From JBNKWA01 sp050299555 (GTDB lineage Bacteria; Pseudomonadota; Alphaproteobacteria; Rhodobacterales; Rhodobacteraceae): a DNA stretch of 64,000 bases. The stretch is taken from assembly GCA_050299555.1 (NCBI GenBank), contig JBNKWA010000072.1:3648-67647 (forward strand). The letters are read 5' to 3'. Within the stretch, counting starts at the first letter, position 1. Each line of letters begins with the position of its first letter. The position numbers and the translations under genes were made by a program. Under the pieces are notes generated by a model. It saw only the letters and a program-made list of their open reading frames with translations. It was not told the DNA's origin and did not search any database. Below, in pieces: positions 1-8,841 of the stretch.

Positions 1-801
1 CAGCTGACCGGTGCCATCGCCAACGAGGCGCGCAACCTGCCCGATCCGCTGGACGACTGGGTGGCCGGGATCGCCGGCGACACCGAAAGCGTGACCCGCG
101 AGGCGGTGATCGCCCAACTCAACGCCCGCTGGCGGGCCGACGTGCAGCCGTTCTGCGTCTCGGCCACGGCCGGGCGCTATCCGTTCGACCAGTCCAGTTC
201 CATCGACGTCAACGTCGCCGATTTCCAGCGCCTGTTCGGGCCGGGCGGGCTGGTGGACGCCTTCATCAACGACCAGCTTCTGCCTTATGTCGATACCACG
301 GTGAAACCCTGGGCCTGGCGCGCCGACCTGGGGCTCGACGCGGCGACGCTGACGCCGTTCCAGCAGGCGCGCTCGATCCGCGACGGGCTGTTCCCCGGCG
401 GCGCCGGGCCGCTGATGGCCTTCACGCTGGAGCCCAAGGACCTCAGCCCCAACGCGATCCGGGTGACGCTGAACGTCGACGGGCAGAGCCTGGCCTATTC
501 CAACTCGGCCGCGCGGCCGCTGCCGATGACCTGGCCCGGCAAGGACGGCACCAACGTGATCACGCTCAGCTTCACGCCGCTCAACGGGGCGGGCGAGCTG
601 ATCGCGTCCGAGACCGGAAGCTGGGCCTTCCTGCGGCTGATCCGCAAGGGCCAGCTCAGAAAGACCGACCTGCCCGAGCTGTTCCGGCTGCGGCTGGGGT
701 TCTCGGGCTTCGCGGCGGATTTCGAGCTGAAGGCCGCCAGCGTCGACAACCCGTTCGACCTGACCATGTTCGGCAATTTCCGGTGCCCGGAGAAGTTCTG
801 A
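1..801 (+). CDS. tssM: TssM (IcmF) type VI secretion membrane protein, C-terminal part (truncated by window start)
   Basis: The gene is already open at base 1; 266 codons of its 3' end are visible. They form the periplasmic C-terminal domain of TssM/IcmF, the inner-membrane protein that with TssL and TssJ builds the T6SS trans-envelope complex. Visible marks are the YPFDQ motif, the LFGPGGLVDAF segment, a PWAWR motif and a beta-rich end. The N-terminal membrane hairpin and nucleotide-binding domain must lie upstream of the window. tagF begins 20 bases after the stop. A second protein with a related C-terminal domain is encoded at 3756-6254, so this locus has two TssM-type proteins. Confidence 0.9.
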   Translation, partial: QLTGAIANEARNLPDPLDDWVAGIAGDTESVTREAVIAQLNARWRADVQPFCVSATAGRYPFDQSSSIDVNVADFQRLFGPGGLVDAFINDQLLPYVDTTVKPWAWRADLGLDAATLTPFQQARSIRDGLFPGGAGPLMAFTLEPKDLSPNAIRVTLNVDGQSLAYSNSAARPLPMTWPGKDGTNVITLSFTPLNGAGELIASETGSWAFLRLIRKGQLRKTDLPELFRLRLGFSGFAADFELKAASVDNPFDLTMFGNFRCPEKF

Positions 802-821
802 CCCCCGGCGCACCGGAGCCG

Positions 822-1355
822 ATGCCTGCCGCCACCGGTACCGGCTTTTTCGGCAAGATGCCCGCGGTCGGCGACTTTACCCATCGCGGCCTGCCGCCGG
901 CATTCCGGCAATGGCTGGACGGCTGGATCACCCGGCATCTGGTGGCCGGCCTGCCCACCGACGGCCGCTGGCCCGGCGAGGGGCTGCGGTTCAGCCTTGC
1001 CCGTGACGGCATCGGCGCGGCGGGGCTGATCCTGCCCTCCGATGACCGCGCCGGACGCGAATACCCGCTGGCGGCAATGCTGTTGACCGGTGGCGCCGCG
1101 CCCGAGCCGGCCTCCGCCGAGCCCTGGATCGAGGCGGCGCTGGAGCCCTTGTGGGATGCGGTCGAGGGCAAGACCGGTCCCGATGATCTGGCCGCCGCGC
1201 TGGCGGCGATCCCGGTTCCCGTGCTGGCCGCCGGGACCCTGCCCCTGTGCCTGTGGAGCGACGTCGTGCCGCCGCTGGCCGCCGACCCCGAGGACCCGGG
1301 CGAAGCGGTCGCCCGGGTGCTGGCCGGCAGGCCGCCCGACCTCAGTTCTGGTTGA
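822..1355 (+). CDS. tagF: TagF, type VI secretion-associated regulator
   Basis: 177-residue protein of the TagF (DUF2094) family. The N-terminus carries the family signature GFFGKMPAVGDF followed by FRQWLDGWI. In other bacteria TagF is a post-translational repressor of T6SS assembly, acting alongside or independently of the threonine phosphorylation pathway. I chose ATG 822 because GGAG sits 5 bases upstream; a GTG at 783 in the same frame would overlap tssM. The gene follows tssM on the same strand and collides tail to tail with vgrG, overlapping by 14 bases. A PP2C phosphatase of the kind that opposes the T6SS kinase is encoded nearby (7143-7895), but no kinase is visible. Confidence 0.88.
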   Translation: MPAATGTGFFGKMPAVGDFTHRGLPPAFRQWLDGWITRHLVAGLPTDGRWPGEGLRFSLARDGIGAAGLILPSDDRAGREYPLAAMLLTGGAAPEPASAEPWIEAALEPLWDAVEGKTGPDDLAAALAAIPVPVLAAGTLPLCLWSDVVPPLAADPEDPGEAVARVLAGRPPDLSSG

Positions 1356-3648
1356 TCTTCGAGCCCTTCATGGTGATGTCGCTCGAGGCCTTGACGTTGA
1401 TCTTGCCCGAACCCTGAACGGTGATGTCCTTGCCCTCGATGGTGATGGTGCCGTCCTTCTTCATCGTGATCACCGCGCTGCCGGTCTTCAGCGAGATGCT
1501 GTCGCCGGCCTCGATCGACAGATCCTTGCCGATCTTGATCTGGGTGCTGCCGTTCACCTGAAGCAGGCTGTCCTTGGCGATCTGGGTCTCCTGCTTGCCG
1601 CCGATCTCGACCTTCTCGTCCTTGGCGATCTCGACCGCCTGCATGCCGCCCACCGAAATCGAGCGGTCCTTGCCCACCGACAGGCTCTGGCCGCCGCCGA
1701 CATTGGTGCTGTCGTCCGAGGCGATGTTGTGGCTCTGGTCGCTGCCGACGGTGACGCTGCGGTTGGAGGCGACGCCGATGGTCTGCGCCGCGCCGATCCC
1801 CACCGTCTCGGCCCCGCCGACGGCGCGGCTGCGCGCCGCGCCCACGGTCAGGGTCTGCGCGATGGCGACGTTCTGGGTGTGGTTGGCGCCGATCGACTCG
1901 TCCGAGTTCGCCCCGACCTTGATGGTCTCGTTCGACCCCACGGTCAGCGAGCGATTGGAGCCCACGGTCTCGTCATCGTTGACCCCGATCGAGACCGAGC
2001 GGTTGTTGCCGACGCTGGTCGACTTGTCGTTGGCCACGCTTTCGGTGCGGTCATGGCCGATCGACTGGGTGGCGTCGTTGCCCACATCCTCGACCCAGTC
2101 ATGGCCGATGGTGCGGGTCTCGTCGTTCTTGACCAGCTCGTTATGGTCCTTCTCGGCCTGGAAATAGACCTCTTCGGAGCCCTTCTTGTCCTCGAAGCGC
2201 AGCTCGTTCCAGCCGCCGCCGCCGGGCGAGGAATTCGACTTCCAGCCCGATTGGGTGGCGTTGTCGGGCAGGCTGTAGGGCGGCATCTGGGCGGCGTTGT
2301 AGACCCGCCCGGTGATGATCGGCTGGTCCGGATCGCCCTCGAGGAAGTCGACGATCACCTCCTGGCCGATGCGCGGGATCTGGATGAAGCCCCAGCCCGA
2401 GCCGGCCCAGACCGAGCTGACGCGCACGAAGATCGACGAATTCTCGTCCTTGCCGCCAAGCCGGTCCCAATGGAAATGCACCTTCACCCGGGAATACTCG
2501 TCGGTGTAGATCTCCTCGCCTGCGGGACCCACCACCACCGCCGTCTGCGGGCCGCGGATGCGCTGCTTGTGCGCCCTGCGCGGCGGTCGCCACGGCTGCG
2601 ACAGGGGTTGCAACACCAGGTCGATGGCATAGCCCTCGCCCTCGCGCGACATGCCGCTGCGGTACTGCTCGTCCCACATGGTATAGGTGGTCTCGCGCAC
2701 CAGGTAGGTGTCGTTCTGGTCGTCGCGCGGATAGTCCTCGAGCGTGAAGGTCCGGCCCGCCCACAGCATCCGGGCGTTGCCCTTGGCCGCGACCAGCGTG
2801 AAGTCCGCCTGCACCCCCTCGCGCCGTTGCAGCGCCAGATCGTCGCCGCGGCTGACCGCCGTATAACGGCCCGGGTAGTGATAGCGCTCGCCACCGTCCA
2901 GCTCGTGCCCCATGGGGCTGTCCGAGGTCGCCATCAGGTCTGCCGCCGGCTTGGTGAAGTCATAGGAGGTGTGGGTATAAACCCCGGTCGTCACCTGCGA
3001 CGAGCGCTGCCAGCCGGTGATGAAGTCGCGCTCTTTCAGCGAGGTCGAGGCGTCCGGCTCAAAGGCCAGCGTGTCGTGGAACTCGGCCGGCTTGAACTCG
3101 GCATTCTGGTCCACCAGCACCATGGTGTGGGCGCCGTCCTCATAGTCGAAATAATAGCTGATGCCCTCGGCCTGCATCAGCCGCTCGACGAAGTTGAGGT
3201 TGGTCTCACCGTACTGCACGCAATATTCGCGCGGGTCGTAGGAACCGCGCAGGTTCATCGAGTAGGCGGCATTGGCATAGTCGCCGAACACCGCCTCGAT
3301 GATCTCGGGCACCGACATGTTCTGGAAGATGCGGTTGTCGACCGAGGTCGACAGGAACCACAGCCAGGGCACCAGCGTCGCGTTGTAGATCGCCAGCCCG
3401 TGCTTGATGTCGACAAGCGCGAATGTGTTGACGACACCGTTGAAGTAGCGCTTCACATCGCCGGTCCCGACCCTGACCGTGACCGGCTGGCCGAGCAGCT
3501 TTTCGGCGGCGACGTCGAGGTCTTCGCTGACCATGGTCAGCGAGAATTCGAAGCACTGGCTGATGCCGTCGTGGCCGTTCATCTCCGAGAACATCAGGTC
3601 CTCGCCGAGCGGCGTCGTCACCTCGATGTCGCGCTTGTCCAGTGCCAT
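1342..3648 (-). CDS. tssI: TssI/VgrG type VI secretion spike protein with long octapeptide needle
   Basis: 768-residue VgrG, the trimeric spike at the tip of the T6SS tube. Residues 1-360 form the gp27-like base and about 361-480 the gp5 OB-fold, with the conserved RVKVHFHWDRLG and QEVIVDFLEGDPDQP motifs. Residues 514-721 are 26 uninterrupted octapeptides starting V/I-G or V/I-A, the gp5C beta-helix pattern. The protein ends shortly after the needle, so no C-terminal effector domain is fused, and no PAAR or adaptor gene follows. It lies 107 bases behind the TssL/TssM chimera on the same strand, with a perfect 18-base palindrome in the gap, and overlaps tagF convergently by 14 bases. Confidence 0.95.
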   Translation of the reverse strand: MALDKRDIEVTTPLGEDLMFSEMNGHDGISQCFEFSLTMVSEDLDVAAEKLLGQPVTVRVGTGDVKRYFNGVVNTFALVDIKHGLAIYNATLVPWLWFLSTSVDNRIFQNMSVPEIIEAVFGDYANAAYSMNLRGSYDPREYCVQYGETNLNFVERLMQAEGISYYFDYEDGAHTMVLVDQNAEFKPAEFHDTLAFEPDASTSLKERDFITGWQRSSQVTTGVYTHTSYDFTKPAADLMATSDSPMGHELDGGERYHYPGRYTAVSRGDDLALQRREGVQADFTLVAAKGNARMLWAGRTFTLEDYPRDDQNDTYLVRETTYTMWDEQYRSGMSREGEGYAIDLVLQPLSQPWRPPRRAHKQRIRGPQTAVVVGPAGEEIYTDEYSRVKVHFHWDRLGGKDENSSIFVRVSSVWAGSGWGFIQIPRIGQEVIVDFLEGDPDQPIITGRVYNAAQMPPYSLPDNATQSGWKSNSSPGGGGWNELRFEDKKGSEEVYFQAEKDHNELVKNDETRTIGHDWVEDVGNDATQSIGHDRTESVANDKSTSVGNNRSVSIGVNDDETVGSNRSLTVGSNETIKVGANSDESIGANHTQNVAIAQTLTVGAARSRAVGGAETVGIGAAQTIGVASNRSVTVGSDQSHNIASDDSTNVGGGQSLSVGKDRSISVGGMQAVEIAKDEKVEIGGKQETQIAKDSLLQVNGSTQIKIGKDLSIEAGDSISLKTGSAVITMKKDGTITIEGKDITVQGSGKINVKASSDITMKGSKINQN

Positions 3649-3712
3649 TGACCATCCCTTCCTTGACTGCCGACCCCGGGGGGCCGGCGGCGCCTTACCC
3701 GACTATAGCCAG

Positions 3713-3730
3713 AAATCCGCCGGCGGATTT
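3713..3730. promoter_or_regulatory. Perfect 18-base palindrome upstream of vgrG
   Basis: AAATCCGCC followed directly by GGCGGATTT in the 107-base gap between the chimera gene and vgrG. It could be a protein-binding site or a short hairpin in the transcript. No T-tract follows it on either strand, so I do not call it a terminator. Confidence 0.35.
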
Positions 3731-3755
3731 GCAGAAGTTCACACTTTTCCGCCCG

Positions 3756-6254
3756 TTACAGCGCCGGCGGGCAGGTCAGGCCACGAATGACCGACCAGCG
3801 CGACAGCGGATTGACCTCGGTGGCGAAGCTGAGTTCCAGGAACAGCCGCGCGTCCCGGGTCTTGAGATCGACCAGAAACCGCCGGCCATCGTCCCGCTCG
3901 CGCAGCCTGAGCCCGGCCATCAGCCGGAACAGGCCCCAGGGCCCGGGTGCCACCGCCGGCGTGGTGGCGCTCGAAAAGCTGAAATCCACCCCGGCGGCGG
4001 GATCGGGCCCCGGCCAGACCAGCTCGGCCGCGCCGGACGAGGTCTGCACCGGCGCGCCCTGCCCGCCCAGCCTGACGAAGGCCTGGCCACGCTCGGCCAG
4101 CGCCGCCAGCGACAGCGAGGCCGTCGGCTCGGGCGCGCCGGCGGGGAAGAACGCCTCGCTGACCGCGGCCGCACGCTGAAAGAAGGCCGCCGTCTCGGGC
4201 TGCAGGCCACCGAAGCGCGCCTCGGGCTTCCAGCGCCAGGGGCTGACGGTCATGTCGATCATCGGCCCCGCCCCGTCGGCCATGAAGCGGTCCAGCCGGC
4301 CGCCGGGGCCGAACAGCGCCGCAAAGCCCAGAAGGTCGCTGTCCGGTCCGTCGGCAAAGGGGAACTGGCCATCGACCACCGCGTGGCAGGCGGCAAAGAC
4401 CTCGGCCTGCCAGCGCCGCGCCACCGGGTTGCGCAGCGCGTCGGCATGGGCGGCGCTCGACTGCGCCAGCACGTCCTCGACGATGCGCACCACCACCGCC
4501 GGCGCGTCGGCCAGCGCGGCGACGGACTGTGCCCGCTCCTGAACGTTCATCAGCCGCTCCAGCGCCCGCTCCTCGTCGGCGCGGATCGAGCCCAGCGCCA
4601 CGTTGAGCGCCGCGAACAGGTCCGAGATCGCCGTCATGCGGCCGCTTTCCACGTACTGGATCATCGGCCCGAAGGCGGCGGCGATCTTGAGCTGGCTGGC
4701 ATGCGGGCGGGTGCGGTCATTGCCGCCAACCTGGGCCCAGACCTCGGACAGAAGCGCCGTCAGCGGGCTTTGCCGGGTCGCCAGCCGGCCCGAGACCAGG
4801 ACCGAGGTGGCGGTATCGGCGAACGGCCGGACCCGCAGGTCGGCCAGCCAGTCCTCCCAGACCCGCAGCGTCTCGGCCTGCAGCGCGTCCATCACCCGGT
4901 CGGGCGCATCATTCTCGCGCCGTGGCGCGGCGGCAAGGATCAGCGGCGCCTGCTCGCGGGTGGTCTGCACCGCCAGCCCGGCGCCGAAATCGCGGGCATG
5001 GGCCCAGCCGGCGGGGGTGAAAAGCCCCGGCACCGGCGTATCAAGCCCCTTGCCCGAGCGCCGCAGCAGCACGTCGCCAATGCCCGGCACCGCCTGATCG
5101 GCCACCCAGCCCGGCAGCGCCGCCACCGCGTCCGAGCGCCGTAGCTCCAGCCAGGCCCGGTCGCCCTCGCCCACCTCGGCGGCAAAGCCCTGGGCCTGGA
5201 CGCGGATCTCGGCATCGGGGGGCGGCAGGTCGGGCGCCGGGCCCTGCAGCGCCAAGGCATGCGGCGCCAGCGCGCCAAAGCCGGCGTCGAGGTCCGGCCG
5301 GGCGGCGATCCAGCCCTTCAGGTAGGTGGCGCTCCACGGCCCCTGCCCCGACAGGATCGACCAGGCCCTGAGCGTATCGTAGGCGTCCAGCCCGTCGCCC
5401 TCGGTCGCCAGCGCCAGGTCGATCGCCGCCGCCAGTGTCACCGGCAGCACGCCGGCCACCGCATCGGCATAGGCCGCATGGGCGCGCGCTCCGGCATCGA
5501 GCGCGTCGACCTGCCCGAACAACCCCAGCGGCGCCTGAGGCAACTGCGCCTCCACCGTCGCGGCGGCCGCGGCCAGCCGGTCCAGCCGGTCGGCGATCTC
5601 CGGCAGCGTCAGGTCCAGTGTCACCGGGCCGATCCGTTCGGCCTCGGCGGCGAACCCCCGGGCCAGGCCGCGGTGAAAGCGCCACTCGGCGTTCAGCGCC
5701 GCCGCCGCCGCGGCCACCACCAGAAAGCCCAGCAGCCCCACCAGCGCCAGCGCCACGCCCGAATGCTGGCGCCGCTGCACCTTGCCGCGCATCGCCTCGA
5801 CCCGGGCGATGCATTCGCCAAGAAAGTCGTGCAGCCCGGCGTATTCGGGGCCCGCCTCCTCGGCCTTGCGGGCAAGGTCGCGCAGGCCCGCCAGCGACAC
5901 GTCGCGGCCATCGAACAGGCGCGGCCCCGCGGTCGCGGCCCAGGCCTTGACCGGGATCGCCCGGTTGCGCCGCGCCGCTTCGTCCAGCACCACCGCCAGC
6001 CCATAGCGGGCCGCCGGCACCGAGGCCTCGGGGATGCCCGCCCGCCTGGCCTGCCCCTCGAACAGGTCCAGCAGCGTGCCCGCCTCCCCGGCCAGCGCGC
6101 CGGGATCGGGGCGCCGCCGGTGCACCAGATCGTCGCCGAAATTCAGCACCGGATCCGCCAGCCGCAGGAACAGCGCCGCATCCGCGCCGGCCCCGCCTCC
6201 GCCGCCGCGCCGGGGCGGCATCACCGTACGGGCCGATGGGTCACCCGTGCGCAT
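3756..6254 (-). CDS. TssL (DotU)-TssM (IcmF) chimeric type VI secretion membrane protein
   Basis: 832 residues. Residues about 26-155 resemble the cytoplasmic DotU/TssL domain (ARYGLAVVLDEA with a helical run after it). A single membrane span lies at about 166-187. The rest is periplasmic TssM-like: VPGLFTPAGW at 408-417 is the IcmF-related motif, and the C-terminus (QFPFADG, LFGPGGRLDRFM, SPWRWKPEARF) parallels the true TssM at the window start. The cytoplasmic NTPase domain of TssM is absent, and the protein is shorter than usual TssM (above 1100 residues). It starts 4 bases after the M15 peptidase stop, implying translational coupling. The architecture suggests one polypeptide replacing a TssL-TssM pair or forming a second ring; this is inference. 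A second possible start lies at 6221. Confidence 0.82.
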   Translation of the reverse strand: MRTGDPSARTVMPPRRGGGGGAGADAALFLRLADPVLNFGDDLVHRRRPDPGALAGEAGTLLDLFEGQARRAGIPEASVPAARYGLAVVLDEAARRNRAIPVKAWAATAGPRLFDGRDVSLAGLRDLARKAEEAGPEYAGLHDFLGECIARVEAMRGKVQRRQHSGVALALVGLLGFLVVAAAAAALNAEWRFHRGLARGFAAEAERIGPVTLDLTLPEIADRLDRLAAAAATVEAQLPQAPLGLFGQVDALDAGARAHAAYADAVAGVLPVTLAAAIDLALATEGDGLDAYDTLRAWSILSGQGPWSATYLKGWIAARPDLDAGFGALAPHALALQGPAPDLPPPDAEIRVQAQGFAAEVGEGDRAWLELRRSDAVAALPGWVADQAVPGIGDVLLRRSGKGLDTPVPGLFTPAGWAHARDFGAGLAVQTTREQAPLILAAAPRRENDAPDRVMDALQAETLRVWEDWLADLRVRPFADTATSVLVSGRLATRQSPLTALLSEVWAQVGGNDRTRPHASQLKIAAAFGPMIQYVESGRMTAISDLFAALNVALGSIRADEERALERLMNVQERAQSVAALADAPAVVVRIVEDVLAQSSAAHADALRNPVARRWQAEVFAACHAVVDGQFPFADGPDSDLLGFAALFGPGGRLDRFMADGAGPMIDMTVSPWRWKPEARFGGLQPETAAFFQRAAAVSEAFFPAGAPEPTASLSLAALAERGQAFVRLGGQGAPVQTSSGAAELVWPGPDPAAGVDFSFSSATTPAVAPGPWGLFRLMAGLRLRERDDGRRFLVDLKTRDARLFLELSFATEVNPLSRWSVIRGLTCPPAL

Positions 6255-6258
6255 GACC

Positions 6259-7140
6259 CTAGATCTGGCCCTCGGCCACCCATTTGCGGATCAGTTCCTC
6301 GCTGGCCTCGAAATGCATCGAGTCCTCGCGCCCGTAGCCGGCACCCCAATACCAGCCCTCGGCGTTGAAATGCTCGGCGAGGATGACCAGGCCAAGCTGG
6401 GTGCCGCCATCGGCGAAGGGGTCGAGCTCGCCCTCCAGCGTCAGGTCGATGGCGGTGGCCCAGCTATGGTTCGAGATCGCGGTGGTGGAGCCGCGAATGA
6501 ACCGCGCGCACAAGGCCCCGGCGGTGCCCAGCTTTTCGTAGATGTCCGGCTCTTCCGCCTTCAGCCGGTCCATCACCCGCTGCAGCGATTCCAGTGCCGG
6601 TCTCAGCATCGTCACCCGGACATTGGCGATCTGGCGCGTCTCCAGCGCCGCCAGCAGACGCGGATTGGTCATCGGCCGGCAGTCGGTGCCGTAATCCTCG
6701 CGGGGGTTGCCCAGAAGCTGCAGCATCATGCTGGGCCGGGGCTGGGTCAGGCCCTTGTTGAAGCGCTCCTTGGCCAGCTTCATCTGCTCGGTGACGGCGG
6801 GCGTCTCGACATAGTCGCCGCCCTCGTCCGCGCCCGTGTCCAGCCCCTCGACCGGCACCTGCTGGGACGCCGTGACGCCAACCGCCGGAACGGTGGAGCG
6901 CAGAAGCGCCACGTCCTCGTTCAGGCGCCGGATCGCGGCATCGGCGGCATCGAGGTCGGCGCGCAGCCCGTCGCGCTCGGCCTCGGCGGTTGCAAGGTCG
7001 CTCTCCAGTCGCGCCAGGCGCAGCTCGGTGCCGCCATCGGCGCCCTGCAGAAGCGTATTGACCGCGGCGAACACCAGCGCCGCCGCCACCAGCCCGATGG
7101 CGATGATGGTGGCACCGATCATGCCGCCGCCCGAGCGCAT
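6259..7140 (-). CDS. Membrane-anchored M15-family D,D-peptidase
   Basis: 293 residues. A membrane anchor at about 7-27 is followed by a coiled coil (about 38-82) and a C-terminal M15 (VanY/endolysin type) metallopeptidase domain. Predicted zinc ligands are H225 and D232 in SNHSWATAID and H276 in MHFE. Such enzymes cut peptide cross-links of peptidoglycan at D-amino acids. Placed between the PP2C gene (2 bases upstream) and the TssL/TssM chimera (4 bases downstream), it probably opens the cell wall locally for T6SS assembly, a role known for other T6SS-associated wall hydrolases. An effector role is less likely because it is anchored in the producer's own membrane. Confidence 0.8.
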   Translation of the reverse strand: MRSGGGMIGATIIAIGLVAAALVFAAVNTLLQGADGGTELRLARLESDLATAEAERDGLRADLDAADAAIRRLNEDVALLRSTVPAVGVTASQQVPVEGLDTGADEGGDYVETPAVTEQMKLAKERFNKGLTQPRPSMMLQLLGNPREDYGTDCRPMTNPRLLAALETRQIANVRVTMLRPALESLQRVMDRLKAEEPDIYEKLGTAGALCARFIRGSTTAISNHSWATAIDLTLEGELDPFADGGTQLGLVILAEHFNAEGWYWGAGYGREDSMHFEASEELIRKWVAEGQI

Positions 7141-7142
7141 GC

Positions 7143-7895
7143 TCAGACCTCGCCGACGGTGATGACGATGGCCGAGACGTTGTCCGGCGCGCCGTTGTCC
7201 AGGGCCGCCTTCAGCAGCCGGGCGCAGGCCTCCTCGGGCGTCGGCGCCTCGGCCAGGATCGCCTCGGTGGTGCCGTCATAGACCACCTTGGTCAGCCCGT
7301 CGCTGCACAGCAGCAGCCGGTCGCCGGCGGTCAGCGGCACATGCACGATCTCGGCCTCCAGCACGTCGTCGCCGCCTACGGCGCGGGTGACGATATGCGA
7401 TTCCGGATGGCCCTCGGCCTCCTCCGGGCCGATGGCACCGCTGTCGACCAGGTCCTGCACCAGGGTGTGGTCGCGGGTCAGAAGCCGCAGCCGGCCACGG
7501 CGCAGAAGGTAGGCGCGGCTGTCGCCGGCCCAGGCCACATGCGCCACCGCCCGGTCGATCACCACCGCCACCACCGTGGCCCCCATGCGGGCCATGCCCG
7601 GGTCGGCCTGCCGCGCGATCACCGCCCGGTTGGCGCGGTCCAGGCTGTCGAGCAGCGCCGCCGCCGGGTCGGGCCCGTCGGGCATCTCGGCCAGGCAGTC
7701 CACCACCAGGTCCGAGGCCACGTCGCCATGGCCATGGCCGCCCATGCCGTCGGCGACCGCCCAGACCACGCCTTCGGGATCGGTCAGGATGGCGTCCTCG
7801 TTGCGGGTCCTGACCACGCCGCGGTGGGTCATCCCCGCGCCCCAGGCCACCGGTGGCTGCGGCGCCAGCGGCACCCTTGTGGTCGGCACCGACAT
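7143..7895 (-). CDS. PP2C-family Ser/Thr phosphatase (PppA-like, T6SS locus)
   Basis: 250 residues with the PP2C/PPM metal-site motifs in order: RNEDA, AVADGMGGHGHGDVAS, AWAGDSRAYLLR, LCSDGLTKVV and DNVSAIVI. It matches PppA, which dephosphorylates Fha and switches T6SS off in the threonine phosphorylation pathway. It is the first gene of a tightly packed set: phosphatase, M15 peptidase, TssL/TssM chimera. ATG 7895 is the first start that gives a normal PP2C length; the Gly-rich stretch upstream in the same frame lies in the divergent promoter region. The partner kinase PpkA and Fha are not in view and are probably upstream of the window. Confidence 0.9.
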   Translation of the reverse strand: MSVPTTRVPLAPQPPVAWGAGMTHRGVVRTRNEDAILTDPEGVVWAVADGMGGHGHGDVASDLVVDCLAEMPDGPDPAAALLDSLDRANRAVIARQADPGMARMGATVVAVVIDRAVAHVAWAGDSRAYLLRRGRLRLLTRDHTLVQDLVDSGAIGPEEAEGHPESHIVTRAVGGDDVLEAEIVHVPLTAGDRLLLCSDGLTKVVYDGTTEAILAEAPTPEEACARLLKAALDNGAPDNVSAIVITVGEV

Positions 7896-8099
7896 CAAGT
7901 CCCGCCGCGGGCCGGAAACCCCGCCGCCGCCATCGGCGCTGCCGTTGCCGGCGCCGCCGTTGTCGATGCTGCCGCCGGCAAGGCCAGGCGCGGTGTGGGC
8001 ATTGTCAGACCACCGGAGGGTTATCAATTGAACGCAAAGGCACTGTATCTTACGATGCCTTCGCCTTGAACGGCTTTTTTCCTTCATGAGGGAATGCAG

Positions 8100-8753
8100 A
8101 TGACGCCATTCCGGCTTGCCGTACCCGTCGCCATCCTGACTGTCGCCGCCACCGCGCCCGTCGCCCAGGAGATGAGCGACGACGAGCTCCTGCGCCGGTT
8201 CCAGAGCCAGCGTGACGCCTTCACCGAGGCCCAGGCAAGCCCGCTGGGCCAGGCCCGGGGCCTGCGGCTGATCACCGCCGACGCACCCGAGACCGAGGCG
8301 GCGGTGGCCCCGGTGATCTCGGGCGCCGCGCTGGAATCCGCCCAGCAAGAGGGCGAGACGGTGGTGGCGGTCAGCGAGACGCCGCAAAAGGTCGAGCCGA
8401 TCGGCGTCTTCGCGGCCGAGATGCAGGTCAACGTGCGGATCGAGTTCGGCTTCGATTCGGCGGCGCTGTCGGATGACCAGCTGCCCAAGCTGGCGCAGCT
8501 CTGCCGGGTGATGCAGTCCAGCGACGTGCACCTGTTCCGCATCCTCGGCCATACCGATGCCTCGGGCTCGGACGAGTACAACCAGAAGCTCTCCGAGCTG
8601 CGCGCGCAGGAGGTGATGCGCTACTTCCTCAACGATTGCGGCATCGACGCGGCGCGGCTCGAGGCGGTGGGCCTGGGCGAGCGCTTCCTCAGCAACGCGC
8701 AGACCCCCGATGCACCCGAGAACCGGCGGGTCGAGTTCCAGGCCATGAGCTGA
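8100..8753 (+). CDS. OmpA-family periplasmic/outer-membrane protein
   Basis: 217 residues. A signal peptide (cleavage probably after ATAPVA) is followed by an acidic linker and a C-terminal OmpA-like peptidoglycan-binding domain at about 110-215 (VRIEFGFDSAALS, ILGHTDASGSDEYN, LSELRAQEV, NRRVEFQ). ATG 8100 is preferred over ATG 8094 because GAGG ends about 8 bases before it but touches the first. It is divergent from the T6SS phosphatase operon and convergent with the caspase gene, with a hairpin terminator between them. In this setting it may tie the secretion complex to the wall. Confidence 0.85.
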   Translation: MTPFRLAVPVAILTVAATAPVAQEMSDDELLRRFQSQRDAFTEAQASPLGQARGLRLITADAPETEAAVAPVISGAALESAQQEGETVVAVSETPQKVEPIGVFAAEMQVNVRIEFGFDSAALSDDQLPKLAQLCRVMQSSDVHLFRILGHTDASGSDEYNQKLSELRAQEVMRYFLNDCGIDAARLEAVGLGERFLSNAQTPDAPENRRVEFQAMS

Positions 8754-8788
8754 CCCCGCGCGGTATGGCCCTTGCGGCCGACGCGAAA

Positions 8789-8811
8789 ACGCCGCCCGGT
8801 GAGGGCGGCGT
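8789..8811. terminator. Bidirectional terminator between OmpA-like and caspase genes
   Basis: Nine-base perfect stem ACGCCGCCC / GGGCGGCGT with a GGTGA loop. It is preceded by GAAA and followed by CTTGCTT, so it can serve both converging transcripts. Confidence 0.75.
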
Positions 8812-8841
8812 CTTGCTTCGGGGTGCCGTCTCCGGTCGGCG

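Noticed and set aside
1342..3648. VgrG region as part of a prophage tail
   Set aside because: Neighbours are tssM, tagF and other T6SS-type genes, with no phage baseplate, sheath or lysis genes.
1090..3651. 853-codon open frame on the plus strand across vgrG
   Set aside because: It is the antisense shadow of vgrG; the protein is an unnatural run of Leu, Asp, Arg, His and Val without motifs.
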